A DNA stretch of 64,000 bases from Microbacterium hominis (GCF_013282805.1 NZ_CP054038.1:3782001-3846000), one strand, 5' to 3'. Shown: positions 42,088 through 52,219, counted from the stretch's first letter. Numbers and translations: made by a program. The notes: a model not told the origin generated them from the sequence alone.

Positions 42088-43551
42088 TCAGGACGGCGGG
42101 ACGCGGCACCAGGAGATGTCGAAGCCGCTGAGCGCCACGAGCGCGGTCGCATCGTCGAGTTCGGCCAGTCGCGTCTCGACCGTCTCCGGCATCGGCAGCA
42201 GGTACTGGTCGTACCGGTTCGTGACGGCGTCCGGCGCGATGAGGGTCGCCGCGTACCGCCCGCTGGGCGACACGCAGTTCTGCAGCACCGCATCGGCGGG
42301 ATCGACGTCGGCGACCACCTGCGACCGGCCGTCGTCGTCGACGAACGCGATCCGCGAGCCCACCGGGAACCCGTCGGCGTCGAGCTGCGCATACGTGCGC
42401 AGTGTTCCGCCGCCGGGGACCGGCAGCGCGGCATCCAATCGGCCGAGCTCGGCGTCGGCCTCGACGAGGGGCGCCTCGCTCGCGTCGGTGAGGTCGATCA
42501 CGATGATGCCGTCGACGCGCTCGACGATGGCGTCGGTGCCGGCGATGCCCTCGATCGACACGGCGTTGCCGAGGGTCGTGGCGCCCTCGCCGGTCGCCCC
42601 CGCGAGCAGCAGCGTGCTGTCGAACGTGAGCACGAGGATGCTGTCGGTCTCGGGCACGAACCGCCACTGGTCGACGCGCGGGTCCACCCCCTCGACCGCG
42701 ACCGCCGTCGGCTCTGCGTCGGCGGCGCCCGGTGCGACTGACGCCGTGTAGAGCATGCTCTCGCGCCCGCCCTCGGCGCCGAGGTCGGCATCCGAGAAGG
42801 TGTACCCGATCGTCTCGCCCCGGTCGGCGGCCTGCAGGTTGGAGACGAAGCCGTTGCCCGGCAGCGGGAGCTCCCGCTCGTCGCCGCCGTCGAGGTCGGT
42901 GACGATGAGCGCGGCGCGGTCGTCGTCGGTGCGCACCGAGATCACCAGGTGCGACGCGGTGGCGCGGAAGTCCTCGATGTGCGGGTGGCGGAACACCGGC
43001 TGGGCCTGCTCCCCGCCCAGGTCGGTACGGAAGATCGTGTCTTCGTCGCCGCCCCGCTGCAGCAGGTGCACCTCGATCGCCGGCGTGCGGAAGGTCTCGG
43101 TGATCTCGACCGCGGGACCGCCGCCCACGCCGGTGAGGCCGGAGAAGGTGACCGTGTACTCGGTCTCGTCGCGCAGCGGCGTGCCGAACCTCACGCCGAC
43201 GCTGCGGCCGGAGGTGTCGACCGCGAACGGCGTCTCCGGCGTCACCGTGACCTGCTCGGCGGTCACCTCGGCCAGCGACTGCGAGGTCGTGACGATGAGG
43301 CGGGAGCCGGATGCCGCCACCGCGGCATCGGGATCGACCGACACCTCGGTGACCCGCGGCCCGAGAGCGACGCTCGCCGCGGCGCCGACGAGCCCGACGA
43401 CGGCGAGCACCGCGACCACGATGCCGAACGCGGAGACGAAGGCGCGGCCACGACGGCGGCGCGCGTTGCCGCGGCGCGTGGGGCCGGGGGTGCGGCCGGG
43501 CGCGGGGGCGGAGCCGCGGCCGGGAGCCGTGCCGGGGCCGTCAGAACTCAT
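42088..43551 (-). CDS. Ig-like (SbsA-type) domain and propeller-like membrane-anchored protein
   Basis: 487 residues. Basic/Pro-rich cytoplasmic start, a membrane helix at about 38-62, then an SbsA-type bacterial Ig-like domain (VTEVSVDPDAAVAASGSRLIVT, TEYTVTFSGL) and a series of beta repeats (FRTDLGGEQAQPVF, ALIVTDLDGGDERELPL) that suggest a propeller. Extracellular. Start at 43551 overlaps the TIGR03943 stop by 11 bases, so it belongs to the metal operon. Function unknown. Confidence 0.8.
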   Translation of the reverse strand: MSSDGPGTAPGRGSAPAPGRTPGPTRRGNARRRRGRAFVSAFGIVVAVLAVVGLVGAAASVALGPRVTEVSVDPDAAVAASGSRLIVTTSQSLAEVTAEQVTVTPETPFAVDTSGRSVGVRFGTPLRDETEYTVTFSGLTGVGGGPAVEITETFRTPAIEVHLLQRGGDEDTIFRTDLGGEQAQPVFRHPHIEDFRATASHLVISVRTDDDRAALIVTDLDGGDERELPLPGNGFVSNLQAADRGETIGYTFSDADLGAEGGRESMLYTASVAPGAADAEPTAVAVEGVDPRVDQWRFVPETDSILVLTFDSTLLLAGATGEGATTLGNAVSIEGIAGTDAIVERVDGIIVIDLTDASEAPLVEADAELGRLDAALPVPGGGTLRTYAQLDADGFPVGSRIAFVDDDGRSQVVADVDPADAVLQNCVSPSGRYAATLIAPDAVTNRYDQYLLPMPETVETRLAELDDATALVALSGFDISWCRVPPS

Positions 43552-44392
43552 ACGGGTCCTCGGGCTCGTCGATCTCGTCGACGGTGTCGGCGACGATCGC
43601 CAGGCGTCCGTCCGAGGTGGAGCGCACGGTGCCGGACACCGTGATCCACTGCCCGGTGCTCGGCACGCCGCCGTCGTCGACGATCGGCACACTGGCCGGC
43701 TGGGCGTCGATGACGCAGTGGGTGATGACCAGGCGCGTGAGGGCGAAGTCGCCCCGCTCGCCCGGCGTCACGAAGCCGGTGAGCTCGACCGGGTCGCCGT
43801 CGAACGCCTCGGGGTTCGTCGCCGTCGCGAACACGGCCGACCACTCGCCGACCCCGAACGCGGAGGTGTCGCCGGTGGCAGCGAGGTTCACGACATCGGA
43901 CCCGGCGAACAGGGGCGCCGCGCCCGTGTCGCGCGACATCGCGAGCTCGGCCGAGAGCGTCGCGGGCGGCAGCACGAGGGTGAGGAGCACGATTCCGGAT
44001 GCCGCGACCCCGCCGGTCACCGTGGCGGCCACGCCCAACGGCGAAGGGCGGTGCGCGTGCGTCGGCTCAGGGACCTCGTGCTGAGCGGCGCCGTGGGCGT
44101 GGGCGTGGCCGTCGCCGTGGTCGTGGCCGGAGTCGTGGCCGTCGCCGTGGTCGTGGCCGTGGTCGGCTTCGGCACCCAGCGGCAGCGCGAACGAGGCGAT
44201 CGCCCCGATCAGCACGACGACCGACATCGACACGGCGAACCACGTCGAATCGGGGTTGATGTACAGGCCCAGCTGCCCGGTGAGCGCGAGCGAGACGGTC
44301 ACCACGGCGAGGATCGCCGCGAGCCCGACCCCCAGCCACCGGGTGACCAGGGATTCGCGCACGATCGCGCGGGCGGGAGAGGCCTCAGACAA
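43541..44392 (-). CDS. TIGR03943-family putative permease subunit
   Basis: 283 residues. Two N-terminal membrane helices flank a His/Asp-rich loop (HGHDHGDGHDSGHDHGDGHAH, about 77-100), then a helix and an extracellular domain with VTPGERGDFALTRLVITHCVIDAQP. Members pair with DUF318 permeases, as here. TTG start overlapping the permease stop codons; a GTG ten codons on is an alternative. The His loop suggests binding of zinc or another divalent metal. Confidence 0.83.
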   Translation of the reverse strand: MSEASPARAIVRESLVTRWLGVGLAAILAVVTVSLALTGQLGLYINPDSTWFAVSMSVVVLIGAIASFALPLGAEADHGHDHGDGHDSGHDHGDGHAHAHGAAQHEVPEPTHAHRPSPLGVAATVTGGVAASGIVLLTLVLPPATLSAELAMSRDTGAAPLFAGSDVVNLAATGDTSAFGVGEWSAVFATATNPEAFDGDPVELTGFVTPGERGDFALTRLVITHCVIDAQPASVPIVDDGGVPSTGQWITVSGTVRSTSDGRLAIVADTVDEIDEPEDPYEF

Positions 44393-45431
44393 GGAGGTTC
44401 ACCGCCGTCCCGATCGCGAAGGCCGCGAGCACCACCACGACCACGATCCCGGCGAGCGTGCGCGTGGTGAACGTCGTGCGCAGGAGCGCCAGCATCTTGA
44501 CGTCGACGAGGGGACCGACCAGGAGGAACGCGACGATCGACCCCGGCGTGAAGGTCGAGGCGAACGACAGCGCGAAGAACGAGTCGACGTTGGAGCAGAT
44601 CGACACCACCATCGCGAGCGCGATCATCGCGACGATCGACAGCGCCGGATTCGAGCCGATCGCCAGCAGCGTCTCACGGGGAACGAGCACCTGCACCGCG
44701 CCGGCGAGCGCCGAGCCGATGATGAGAGCCGGCATGACGGCCCGCAGCTCGATCACGAACTGCGCCATCGTGCGGCGCCAGCGGCTGCCGGGTTCGTGCG
44801 TGACGAGCGCGCACGTGTCGCGGAAGCGCTCGGTGAGCAGGGTATCGGGGGAGGGATGCCGGCTGTACAGCCAGCCGATGAGGTTGGCGATCGCGTAGCC
44901 GCCGAGGAGTCGTGCGATGAGGATGCCGTCGTCGAACCCGAACGCCTGGTGCGTCGTGATGATCACGATCGGGTTCACGATCGGCGCGGCGATGAGGAAG
45001 GTGAGGGTCTCGGGCACGCTGAATCCGCGCATGAGGAGACCGCGCGCGAAGGGCACATTCCCGCATTCGCACACCGGAATGAACATGCCCAGCAGCGAGA
45101 GCACGGCCCGACGCAGCCACGGCGTGCGCGGCATCCATCTCTCGATGACTCCAGGCGGCACCCAGACCTGCACCACGATCGACAGCACCACACCGAGCGC
45201 CACGAACGGCAGCGACTCGATCAGCACGCTGATGGCCAGGGTGAGGCCGTCCTGCGCACGTGTCGGAAGGGATGCCGGGAACAGCGTGGGCGCGAACGCG
45301 TCGATCAGGAAGAGGGCTGCGACGACGACCGCGCCGATGCCGACGGCGGCGGCCAGGCGGGCGGCGGGGCGAGGATCCGGGCGCGCGGTGCGGGGCGTGT
45401 ACCGCGCGGTGCCGGGGTCAGGACGCGACAT
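44385..45431 (-). CDS. DUF318-type permease
   Basis: 348 residues with about eight to ten helices. FIPVCECGNVPFARGLL and ICSNVDSFFAL are the conserved Cys motifs of the ArsP/DUF318 permease family. Paired with the TIGR03943 protein. It overlaps the zur 3' end by 14 bases, so it is part of the zinc operon. Transport substrate unknown. Confidence 0.85.
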   Translation of the reverse strand: MSRPDPGTARYTPRTARPDPRPAARLAAAVGIGAVVVAALFLIDAFAPTLFPASLPTRAQDGLTLAISVLIESLPFVALGVVLSIVVQVWVPPGVIERWMPRTPWLRRAVLSLLGMFIPVCECGNVPFARGLLMRGFSVPETLTFLIAAPIVNPIVIITTHQAFGFDDGILIARLLGGYAIANLIGWLYSRHPSPDTLLTERFRDTCALVTHEPGSRWRRTMAQFVIELRAVMPALIIGSALAGAVQVLVPRETLLAIGSNPALSIVAMIALAMVVSICSNVDSFFALSFASTFTPGSIVAFLLVGPLVDVKMLALLRTTFTTRTLAGIVVVVVLAAFAIGTAVNLLV

Positions 45432-45831
45432 CAGCGGCATCCCGAGCACTTGCGCACGTCGCGCACAGGCCGAAGATGTCGACGATGTGCTCCGCCTCGC
45501 GGAACCCGTGGGCGGCGGCCGTGCGGCGCGCCCACTCCTCCACGTCGGTGGCGGCGATCTCGACGGTGAGTCCGCACGACCGGCAGATCAGATGGTGGTG
45601 GTGGCCGGTGCTCGTGCACGCCCGGTACAGCGCCTCGCCCTCGGGGCTCTGCAGCGAGTCCGCGTCGCCCTGCGCCGCGAGACCGGCGAGGGCGCGGTAC
45701 ACGGTGGCCAGGCCGATGCCGGTGTTCTCGTCGCGGAGAGTGGCGTGGAGCGTCTGCGCGCTCACGAAACCGCGCGCGTCGGCGAGTGCTTCGCGCACGC
45801 GTTCGCGCTGCCACGTGTTCCGCTGGGCCAT
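45418..45831 (-). CDS. zur: Fur-family zinc regulator
   Basis: 137 residues. HTH region GFVSAQTLHATLRDENTGIGLATVYRAL, dimerisation domain with HHHHLICRSCG and a second C-x2-C (CATCAS) for structural zinc. The gene lies inside the znu operon, which identifies it as Zur. It should repress uptake genes when zinc is bound. Confidence 0.92.
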   Translation of the reverse strand: MAQRNTWQRERVREALADARGFVSAQTLHATLRDENTGIGLATVYRALAGLAAQGDADSLQSPEGEALYRACTSTGHHHHLICRSCGLTVEIAATDVEEWARRTAAAHGFREAEHIVDIFGLCATCASARDAADVAS

Positions 45832-45841
45832 GCTCGGGAGT

Positions 45842-46732
45842 CTACCCGCGGGCGCTGAGGGCTTCTCTGGGCGCCGGTCCGGCGACGACGCGGCCGCGGC
45901 GGGCGCCGATGCCGCGGCACACGAGGTAGATCACGAACGAGATCGTCGTGATGTAGGGACTCACCGGCAGGGTCCCCATGATGGCCAGCAGGATGCCGCC
46001 CACGGCCGACACGAACCCGAACAGCGCCGACAGCAGGGGCACCGACAGGGGTCCGGATGCCACGCGCATGGCCGCGGCGGCAGGCGTCACGAGGAGCGCC
46101 ATGACCAGGAGCGCGCCGATGATGTGCACCGCGACGGCGACGATGAGGCCGAGCAGGAGCATGAACCCCAGCGAGACGGCCGTGGTGGGAACGCCGCGCG
46201 CGGCGGCGGACTGCGGATCGAGGGAGTCGAAGCGCAGCGGCCGCCAGATCGCGAGGAGCCCGAGCAGCACGAACGCGCCGATGCCGATCAGCCACCCGAG
46301 CTGCGAGTTCTGCACCGAGACGATCTGGCCGGTGAGGAGGCTGAAGCTGCTGGCGCTGCGGCCGTCGTAGAGCGAGAGGAACAGGATGCCGAGGCCGAGC
46401 CCGAACGGCATGAGCACGCCGATGATCGAGTTGCGGTCGCGGGCGCGGGCCCCGAGCCAGCCGATGAGGGCGGCGGCGATGAGGGAGCCGACGATCGACC
46501 CGGTGACCACGTCGACGCCGATGAGCAGGGCCGCCGCGGCGCCGGCGAAGCTCAGCTCACTGATGCCGTGCACGGCGAAGGCCATGTCGCGCTGGATGAC
46601 GAAGACGCCGATCAGGCCGCCCACGAGGCCGAGCACGGCGCCGGCCCACACCGAGTTGGAGACGAGAGCCAGGATCTGCCCGTAGAAGGGGAGGCCGCCG
46701 AACATGGCGTCGGCGATGTCGGGCCAGTTCAT
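45842..46732 (-). CDS. znuB: Zinc ABC transporter permease
   Basis: 296 residues, ABC-3 type permease with eight or nine helices. MAFAVHGISELSFAGAAAALLIG and the C-terminal VSPYITTISFVIYLV are family features. Works with ZnuA and ZnuC. Overlaps znuC by four bases. Confidence 0.93.
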   Translation of the reverse strand: MNWPDIADAMFGGLPFYGQILALVSNSVWAGAVLGLVGGLIGVFVIQRDMAFAVHGISELSFAGAAAALLIGVDVVTGSIVGSLIAAALIGWLGARARDRNSIIGVLMPFGLGLGILFLSLYDGRSASSFSLLTGQIVSVQNSQLGWLIGIGAFVLLGLLAIWRPLRFDSLDPQSAAARGVPTTAVSLGFMLLLGLIVAVAVHIIGALLVMALLVTPAAAAMRVASGPLSVPLLSALFGFVSAVGGILLAIMGTLPVSPYITTISFVIYLVCRGIGARRGRVVAGPAPREALSARG

Positions 46733-47535
46733 TCGTGGTCCTCGTGGTGGTGGTGGGACTCCTCGGCATCGGGGGCGCCGACGACGACGAGCCGGTCACC
46801 CGCGCGGAGGACGAACACGTGCGCGCCGTACAGGTCGCTGAGCACATCGGAGCGCAGCACCTCCTGGGGTGTGCCGAGCGTGAAGCGACCGCCGGCGATG
46901 TAGAGGATGCGGTCGACTTTGCCCAGGAGCGGGTTGATGTCGTGCGTCACGAGGAGAACAGCGGCGTCGGACTGCTTGCGGTGCCGGTCGATGAGAGAGA
47001 TGACGGCCTGCTGGTTGGCGAGGTCGAGGCTCGTCAGAGGCTCGTCGCACAGCAGCAGGCGCGGGTCGTCGGCGAGCGCCTGGCCGACGCGCAGCCGCTG
47101 CTGTTCGCCGCCGGAGAGCCGGCCGACCGGCTGGTCGGCGTACGCGGCGGCGCCCACCGCCTGAAGGAGCTCGTCGACGTGGCGATGTTCGCCGCGGCGG
47201 GAGAAGGGGAACCCGAACCGGTGCCCGTTCACCCCGAGGGTGACGAGGTCGCGGCCGCGCAGGGCCGTGTCGCGGGGCAGCGGGCGCGCTTGCGGGATGT
47301 AGCCGACGCGGCGGTTGCCCTTGCGTGTCACCGGCTCGCCGTGCACCCGGATGTCGCCGGCGCTGAGGTTCTCGAGCCCCAGGATCGCGCGCAGCAACGT
47401 GGTCTTGCCCGATCCGCTCGGTCCGAGCACGGCGATGAGCTCGCCGGGCGCGACGCTCAGGTCGAGGCCCGACCAGAGCTCGCGCTCGTCGCGCCGCAGC
47501 GCGGCGTCCCTGATCTCGAGCGGCGGCGCGGTCAC
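46729..47535 (-). CDS. znuC: Zinc ABC transporter ATPase
   Basis: 268 residues. Walker A GPSGSGKTT, signature LSGGEQQRLRVGQAL, Walker B LLLCDEPLTSLD, H-loop TH. The C-terminus EESHHHHEDHE is a likely zinc sensor or store. GTG start overlapping the znuA stop (GTGA). Confidence 0.94.
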   Translation of the reverse strand: MTAPPLEIRDAALRRDERELWSGLDLSVAPGELIAVLGPSGSGKTTLLRAILGLENLSAGDIRVHGEPVTRKGNRRVGYIPQARPLPRDTALRGRDLVTLGVNGHRFGFPFSRRGEHRHVDELLQAVGAAAYADQPVGRLSGGEQQRLRVGQALADDPRLLLCDEPLTSLDLANQQAVISLIDRHRKQSDAAVLLVTHDINPLLGKVDRILYIAGGRFTLGTPQEVLRSDVLSDLYGAHVFVLRAGDRLVVVGAPDAEESHHHHEDHE

Positions 47536-48533
47536 TCCGACAGCGCTCCGCTGAGCGCCTCGATGTTCGCCTGCATCCACGAGATGTAAGTCTGGTCCTC
47601 GGGGAGGGTCTCCGTGAACTCCACGACCGGAATGTCCTGGGCCGCGGCCGCATCGAGCACGGCGGTCGTTTCGGCGCCCCCGGTCTGGGCGTTGGTGATC
47701 ATGACGGCGATGTCGCCGGATTCGATCAGGGTCAGCGCTTCGAGCAGGGTGGCGGGGGCGACGTCCTGGCCCTCTTCGACGGCCTCGCTGAAGGCGCTCG
47801 GCGTGGCGTCTTCGAGGCCCGCGGCCTCGGCGAGGTAGAACGGCACCGGCTCGGTCGCGAAGATCTGCGCGCCCGCGTGTGCGGCCTCGATCTCTGCGAG
47901 GGAGGATTCGAGGCCGTCGATCTCGGCGGCGAAGGCGTCCGCGTTCGCGGTGAATGTCGCGGCGTCGGCGGGGCTGAGCTCACCGAGCTCGGCGGCGATG
48001 TCCTCGGCGAGGTGCGCGATCGTGTGCGGGTCGTACCAGACGTGCTCGTTGAAGCCCTGGACGTGCTCGTGATCGCCGTGCTCGTGGTCTTCGGCCGCGG
48101 ACTCGGTCTCGTCATCGTGCCCGGCGTCGCCGTCGGCTTCGTGGCCGGTGTTCTCCCGCCAGTCGTGGGAGTACTCGACGGCGGTGAGCACGTGCGCCTC
48201 CGAGCCGCTGGACTCGATCAGCGCATCGATGAACGCGTCGTAGCCGCCGCCGTTCTCGATGATGAGGTCGGCAGTGGCGACCGTGAGCTGGTCGCGGGCG
48301 CTCGGCTCGAACGAGTGGGGGTCTTGGGCGCCGCTCGTGACGATCGAGGTGACCTCGATGAGGTCGCCGCCGATCTCCTGCGCGATCTGACCGTAGACGT
48401 TGGTCGATGCCACGACGGAGCTCGTGCCGTCGTCTGCCGTGGTGCCGGTGTCGGCAGCCGCGCACCCGGAGAGGACGACGGCCGCGGCCGTCGCGAGGCC
48501 GAGCAGGGTCGCCATGCGTCGCGTCGAGGTCAT
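47532..48533 (-). CDS. znuA: Zinc-binding lipoprotein
   Basis: 333 residues. Lipobox LSGC. The cluster A-I fold contains QDPHSFEPSARDQ (zinc ligand His), a His/Asp/Glu-rich loop at about 125-155 (HEADGDAGHDDETES...EDHEHGDHEH) and NEHVWYDPHTIAHLAEDI. It captures zinc outside the membrane for ZnuBC. Confidence 0.95.
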   Translation of the reverse strand: MTSTRRMATLLGLATAAAVVLSGCAAADTGTTADDGTSSVVASTNVYGQIAQEIGGDLIEVTSIVTSGAQDPHSFEPSARDQLTVATADLIIENGGGYDAFIDALIESSGSEAHVLTAVEYSHDWRENTGHEADGDAGHDDETESAAEDHEHGDHEHVQGFNEHVWYDPHTIAHLAEDIAAELGELSPADAATFTANADAFAAEIDGLESSLAEIEAAHAGAQIFATEPVPFYLAEAAGLEDATPSAFSEAVEEGQDVAPATLLEALTLIESGDIAVMITNAQTGGAETTAVLDAAAAQDIPVVEFTETLPEDQTYISWMQANIEALSGALSE

Positions 48534-48553
48534 GGACCCACTCTAACCGTTAG

Positions 48554-48568
48554 TGATAATCGTTCTCA
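48554..48568. promoter_or_regulatory. Candidate Zur box
   Basis: TGATAATCGTTCTCA resembles the actinobacterial Zur consensus (TGATAATCATTATCA type). It lies 21 bases before the znuA ATG, where a repressor would block the promoter. Confidence 0.7.
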
Positions 48569-48623
48569 ACTCGAGAGGAGAGCGGGCACCCCCGACGGCG
48601 ACCGCGGTGCTCGGTCCCCGCCC

Positions 48624-49961
48624 TCAGTCCAGCAGCAGCGCGGGCTCCTCGAGGATCGACGCGACGTCGGCGATGAACCGCGACATGCCGTCGCCGTCGA
48701 TCACGCGATGGTCGAACGAGCCCGAGACCGTCGTCACGAAGCGCGGCCGCACCTCGCCGTCGACGACCCACGGCTTCTGGCGGATCGTGCCCATCGCCAC
48801 GATGCCCGCCTCGCCCGGGTTGATGATCGGCGTGCCGGCATCCATTCCGAACACACCGATGTTGGTGATCGTGATCGTGCCGTTCTGCTGATCGGCCACT
48901 GACGTCTTGCCCTCGCGTGCGGTGAGCGTGAGCTTCTCGAGCGCGCGGGCGAGGTCGCGCATCGAGAGATCCTGCGCGTCCTTGATGTTCGGCACCAGCA
49001 GTCCGCGCGGCGTCGCCGCCGCGATGCCCAGGTTCACGTACCGGCGCACGCGGATCTCGGCGCCGCCGTCGACGTCCGCCCACGCCGCGTTCACCATCGG
49101 CGTCCGCCGTGCAGCCCAGATCACGGCCCGCGAGAAGATCAGCAGCGGCGAGATCCGGATGTCGGCGAAGTCCGGCGATGCCTTGAGCCGCTTGACGAGC
49201 TCCATCGTGCGCGTGGCATCCACATCGGTCCACACCGACACGTGCGGGGCGGAGTAGGCCGACTGCACCATCGCCGACGACGTCGCCTTGCGCACGCCCT
49301 TGACGGCGATGGTCTCCTCGCGCTCATCCGCGACCGCGGGGGCCGCCGCCGGCGCGGCGACCGGGATCCGCTCCTCGCGGACCGAGCCCCACTCGGGCGT
49401 CTCGATGTTGCGGAACACGCTCGCCTGCGAGGCGTGCTTCATCACGTCGTCGCGGGTCACCTCGCCCGCGGGACCGGTCGGGGCGACCACGCCGAGGTCG
49501 ATGCCCAGGTCGCGCGCCAGCTTGCGGATCGGGGGCTTTGCCACCACGCCGACCGACGCGGCGACGCGCTCCTCGCGCGCCACAGCGGGGCGGCGACGTC
49601 GCGACTGCGCGTGGCCGCCGGTGCCGTATCCGACCAGCACCGCACCCTCGCCTTCCGAAGGCTCCTCGGGGGCGCCGTGCTCGGACTGCCCGATCGTCGT
49701 GGGACCTGCGGGCGCGGCATCCGCCGAGGAGATCGTGATGATCGCGGCCCCGACCTCCACGGTCACGCCCTCGGCGACCAGCAGATCGGCGACCGTCCCC
49801 GCGAAGGGCGACGGCAGTTCGACGAGCGACTTCGCCGTCTCGATCTCGACCAGCACGTCGTTGACGGCGACGGTGTCACCCGGGGCCACCCGCCACTGGA
49901 CGATCTCGGCCTCGGTGAGACCTTCCCCGACGTCGGGGAGGACGAAGGTCTGCGTGCTCAT
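48624..49961 (-). CDS. bkdC: Dihydrolipoamide acyltransferase (E2)
   Basis: 445 residues. N-terminal lipoyl domain with the ETAKSLVEL lysine, a linker, a peripheral-subunit-binding domain ([25 protein letters not shown]...), and the catalytic CoA-acyltransferase domain with [10 protein letters not shown]. Ribosome site AGGAG ahead of the ATG. It is the third subunit gene of the 2-oxoacid dehydrogenase operon. Confidence 0.93.
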   Translation of the reverse strand: MSTQTFVLPDVGEGLTEAEIVQWRVAPGDTVAVNDVLVEIETAKSLVELPSPFAGTVADLLVAEGVTVEVGAAIITISSADAAPAGPTTIGQSEHGAPEEPSEGEGAVLVGYGTGGHAQSRRRRPAVAREERVAASVGVVAKPPIRKLARDLGIDLGVVAPTGPAGEVTRDDVMKHASQASVFRNIETPEWGSVREERIPVAAPAAAPAVADEREETIAVKGVRKATSSAMVQSAYSAPHVSVWTDVDATRTMELVKRLKASPDFADIRISPLLIFSRAVIWAARRTPMVNAAWADVDGGAEIRVRRYVNLGIAAATPRGLLVPNIKDAQDLSMRDLARALEKLTLTAREGKTSVADQQNGTITITNIGVFGMDAGTPIINPGEAGIVAMGTIRQKPWVVDGEVRPRFVTTVSGSFDHRVIDGDGMSRFIADVASILEEPALLLD

Positions 49962-49985
49962 GCGGCTGCTCCTGGAACGGGGGGG

Positions 49986-51059
49986 TCAGTAGGCGAGGGA
50001 CCGGTCGACGGCCTCGAGGATGCGATCGGCATCGGGCAGATACGTCCCCTCGAGCTTCGCGGGCGGGAAGGGCACGTCGAAGCCCGACACCCGCAGCACG
50101 GGAGCCTCCAGCGCGTAGAACGCCTTCTCCATGACGGTGGCGGCGACCTCCGACCCGAGCGACGTGAACCCCGGCGCCTCCTGCGCGTAGACCATGCGCC
50201 CGGTGCGGCGCACCGAGTCGAGGATGGGACCATAGTCGATCGGGGAGAGCGAGCGCAGGTCGATGACCTCGATGCTCGTCCCCTCGGACTCGGCCAGCGC
50301 CGCGGCCTGCAGCATCGTGGTGACCATCGCGCCGTGGCCGACGAGCGTCACGTCGGTGCCGCGGCGGACCACGCGCGAGGCGTGCAGCGGCAGCGCACGG
50401 GCGGAGGTGTCGACCTCGCCCTTCATCCAGTACTTGGCCTTCGGCTCGAGGAAGATGACCGGATCGTTCGAGGCGATGGCGTCCTGGATCATCCAGTAGC
50501 CGTCGTTCGGCGTCGACGGGCTCACCACGCGCAGGCCCGCGGTGTGGGTGAAGTATGCTTCCGGGCTCTCCTGGTGGTGCTCGACCGCGCCGATGTGCCC
50601 GCCGTAGGGGATGCGGATCACGACCGGCATCGACAGCGCGCCCTCGTGGCGGTTGGTGAGCTTGGCCAGCTGGGTGGTGATCTGGTCGAACGCGGGGAAG
50701 ACGAAGCCGTCGAACTGGATCTCGATCACCGGACGGAACCCCGTCATCGCCAAACCGATGGCCGTGCCGACGATGCCCGACTCCGCGAGCGGCGTGTCGA
50801 GCACGCGCCGGTCGCCGAACTCGGCCTGCAGCCCCTCGGTCACGCGGAACACCCCGCCGAGCTTGCCGATGTCCTCGCCCATGAGCAGCACGCGGTCGCT
50901 GGCGGCCATCGCGGCACGCAGGCCGGCGTTGATCGCGCGGGAGAAGGGCATGGTGGATGCCGCGCCCGGCGCGCCCTTCGTCTCGCTGCGCTCGCTCAGG
51001 GACCGGGCGGAAGATCCGGCGCCCTCGCTCAGGGACCGGGCGGCGACGGTGTCGGTCAT
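49986..51059 (-). CDS. bkdB: 2-oxoacid dehydrogenase E1 subunit beta
   Basis: 357 residues. MGEDIGKLGGVFRVTEGL, DTPLAESGIVGTAIG and VIDLRSLSPID are E1beta hallmarks. The N-terminal extension (about 1-35) is not typical: it reads through the dispersed repeat and contains SLSERSETKG. The ATG overlaps the E1alpha stop as ATGA. Confidence 0.93.
   Translation of the reverse strand: MTDTVAARSLSEGAGSSARSLSERSETKGAPGAASTMPFSRAINAGLRAAMAASDRVLLMGEDIGKLGGVFRVTEGLQAEFGDRRVLDTPLAESGIVGTAIGLAMTGFRPVIEIQFDGFVFPAFDQITTQLAKLTNRHEGALSMPVVIRIPYGGHIGAVEHHQESPEAYFTHTAGLRVVSPSTPNDGYWMIQDAIASNDPVIFLEPKAKYWMKGEVDTSARALPLHASRVVRRGTDVTLVGHGAMVTTMLQAAALAESEGTSIEVIDLRSLSPIDYGPILDSVRRTGRMVYAQEAPGFTSLGSEVAATVMEKAFYALEAPVLRVSGFDVPFPPAKLEGTYLPDADRILEAVDRSLAY
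50977..51043 (-). repeat. Dispersed Ser-Leu-Ser-Glu repeat inside the E1beta gene
   Basis: Full copy (50977-51004) identical to that at 42056-42083, followed by a partial copy (51022-51043, CTCGCTCAGGGACCGGGCGG). On the coding strand it is in frame and adds RSLSEGAG...RSLSERSETKG to the E1beta N-terminus. Confidence 0.85.
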
Positions 51060-52219
51060 GACGCTCCCCCTTCGAACGAGGCTTCGTAGTCGGCGAGCCA
51101 GCGGCTCTGCTCGTCCATGAGCGGGTGGGGCTCCGAGTACACGTGCGCGAAGATCGTCTCGCGATCGATGCCGCCGAGCGCGTTGGTGCGGGTGCGCACA
51201 TCGTCGGCGACGGCTGCGGCCTCGGCATCCACCTCGGTGAAGAAGGACTCCGAGGCCCCACGGCCGAGGAGATAGGCGCGCATGCGGGCGATCGGATCGC
51301 GGCGACGCCACGACTCCTCCTCGTCGCCCGTGCGGTACTTGGTCGGGTCGTCGCTGGTGGTGTGCGCTCCCAGGCGGTACGTCATCGCCTCGATCGCGCG
51401 CGGTCCGGCGCCGCCGCGCGCCTCGTCCAGAGCGACGCGGGTGACGGCGTACGACGCGAGCACGTCGTTGCCGTCGACGTGGATGCTGGGCATGCCGTAT
51501 CCCTCGCCGCGGCGGTACAGCGGCGAGCGCGACTGCGTCGCGACGGGCACCGAGATCGCCCACTGGTTGTTCTGCAGGAAGAAGACCTCGGGGGTGCGGT
51601 AGCTCGCGGCGAACACCATCGCCTCGTGCACGTCGCCCTGGCTGGAGGCGCCGTCGCCGTAGTAGACGATGACCGCCTCGTCGCGCTCGGGGTCGCCGGT
51701 GCCGCAGCGACCGTCGAAGACGAGGCCCATCCCGAAGCCGGTCGCGTGGAGCGTCTGCGCGCCCAGCACGAGCGTGTAGATGTGCGCGTTGCCGTTCTTC
51801 GGGTCGGCCGGGTTCCACCCGCCGTGGGTGAGCCCGCGCATGAGACGGATGATGTCGAGCGGGTCGACGCCGCGGATGCGGGCGACCGCGTGCTCGCGGT
51901 ACGACGGGAACAGGTGGTCCTGCGGGCGCGCGGCGCGCGCCGATCCCACCTGCGCGGCCTCCTGCCCGTGGCTCGGCGGCCAGAGGGCCAGCTGCCCCTG
52001 ACGCTGCAGGTTGGTCGCCTGCTGGTCGAAGGCGCGGATCACGGCCATGTCGCGGTAGAAGCCCTCGAGATCGGCGTCGGTCAGCGCGTCGATCAGCGCG
52101 AGGTACGGTTCCGCGGCGGCGGTCGGCGCGAACGCGCCGTCGGCCGCCAGCACGCGGACGGTGCGCGCGTCATCCGTGGCCGTCGTGTCGGTCGGGGCCG
52201 AGTTCTCAGGCAGGGTCAC
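51056..52219 (-). CDS. bkdA: 2-oxoacid dehydrogenase E1 subunit alpha
   Basis: 387 residues. Thiamine diphosphate binding motif [32 protein letters not shown] (GDG...N), [16 protein letters not shown], and phosphorylation-loop region [15 protein letters not shown] are typical of the branched-chain type. GTG start overlapping the aminotransferase stop. Confidence 0.93.
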   Translation of the reverse strand: MTLPENSAPTDTTATDDARTVRVLAADGAFAPTAAAEPYLALIDALTDADLEGFYRDMAVIRAFDQQATNLQRQGQLALWPPSHGQEAAQVGSARAARPQDHLFPSYREHAVARIRGVDPLDIIRLMRGLTHGGWNPADPKNGNAHIYTLVLGAQTLHATGFGMGLVFDGRCGTGDPERDEAVIVYYGDGASSQGDVHEAMVFAASYRTPEVFFLQNNQWAISVPVATQSRSPLYRRGEGYGMPSIHVDGNDVLASYAVTRVALDEARGGAGPRAIEAMTYRLGAHTTSDDPTKYRTGDEEESWRRRDPIARMRAYLLGRGASESFFTEVDAEAAAVADDVRTRTNALGGIDRETIFAHVYSEPHPLMDEQSRWLADYEASFEGGAS

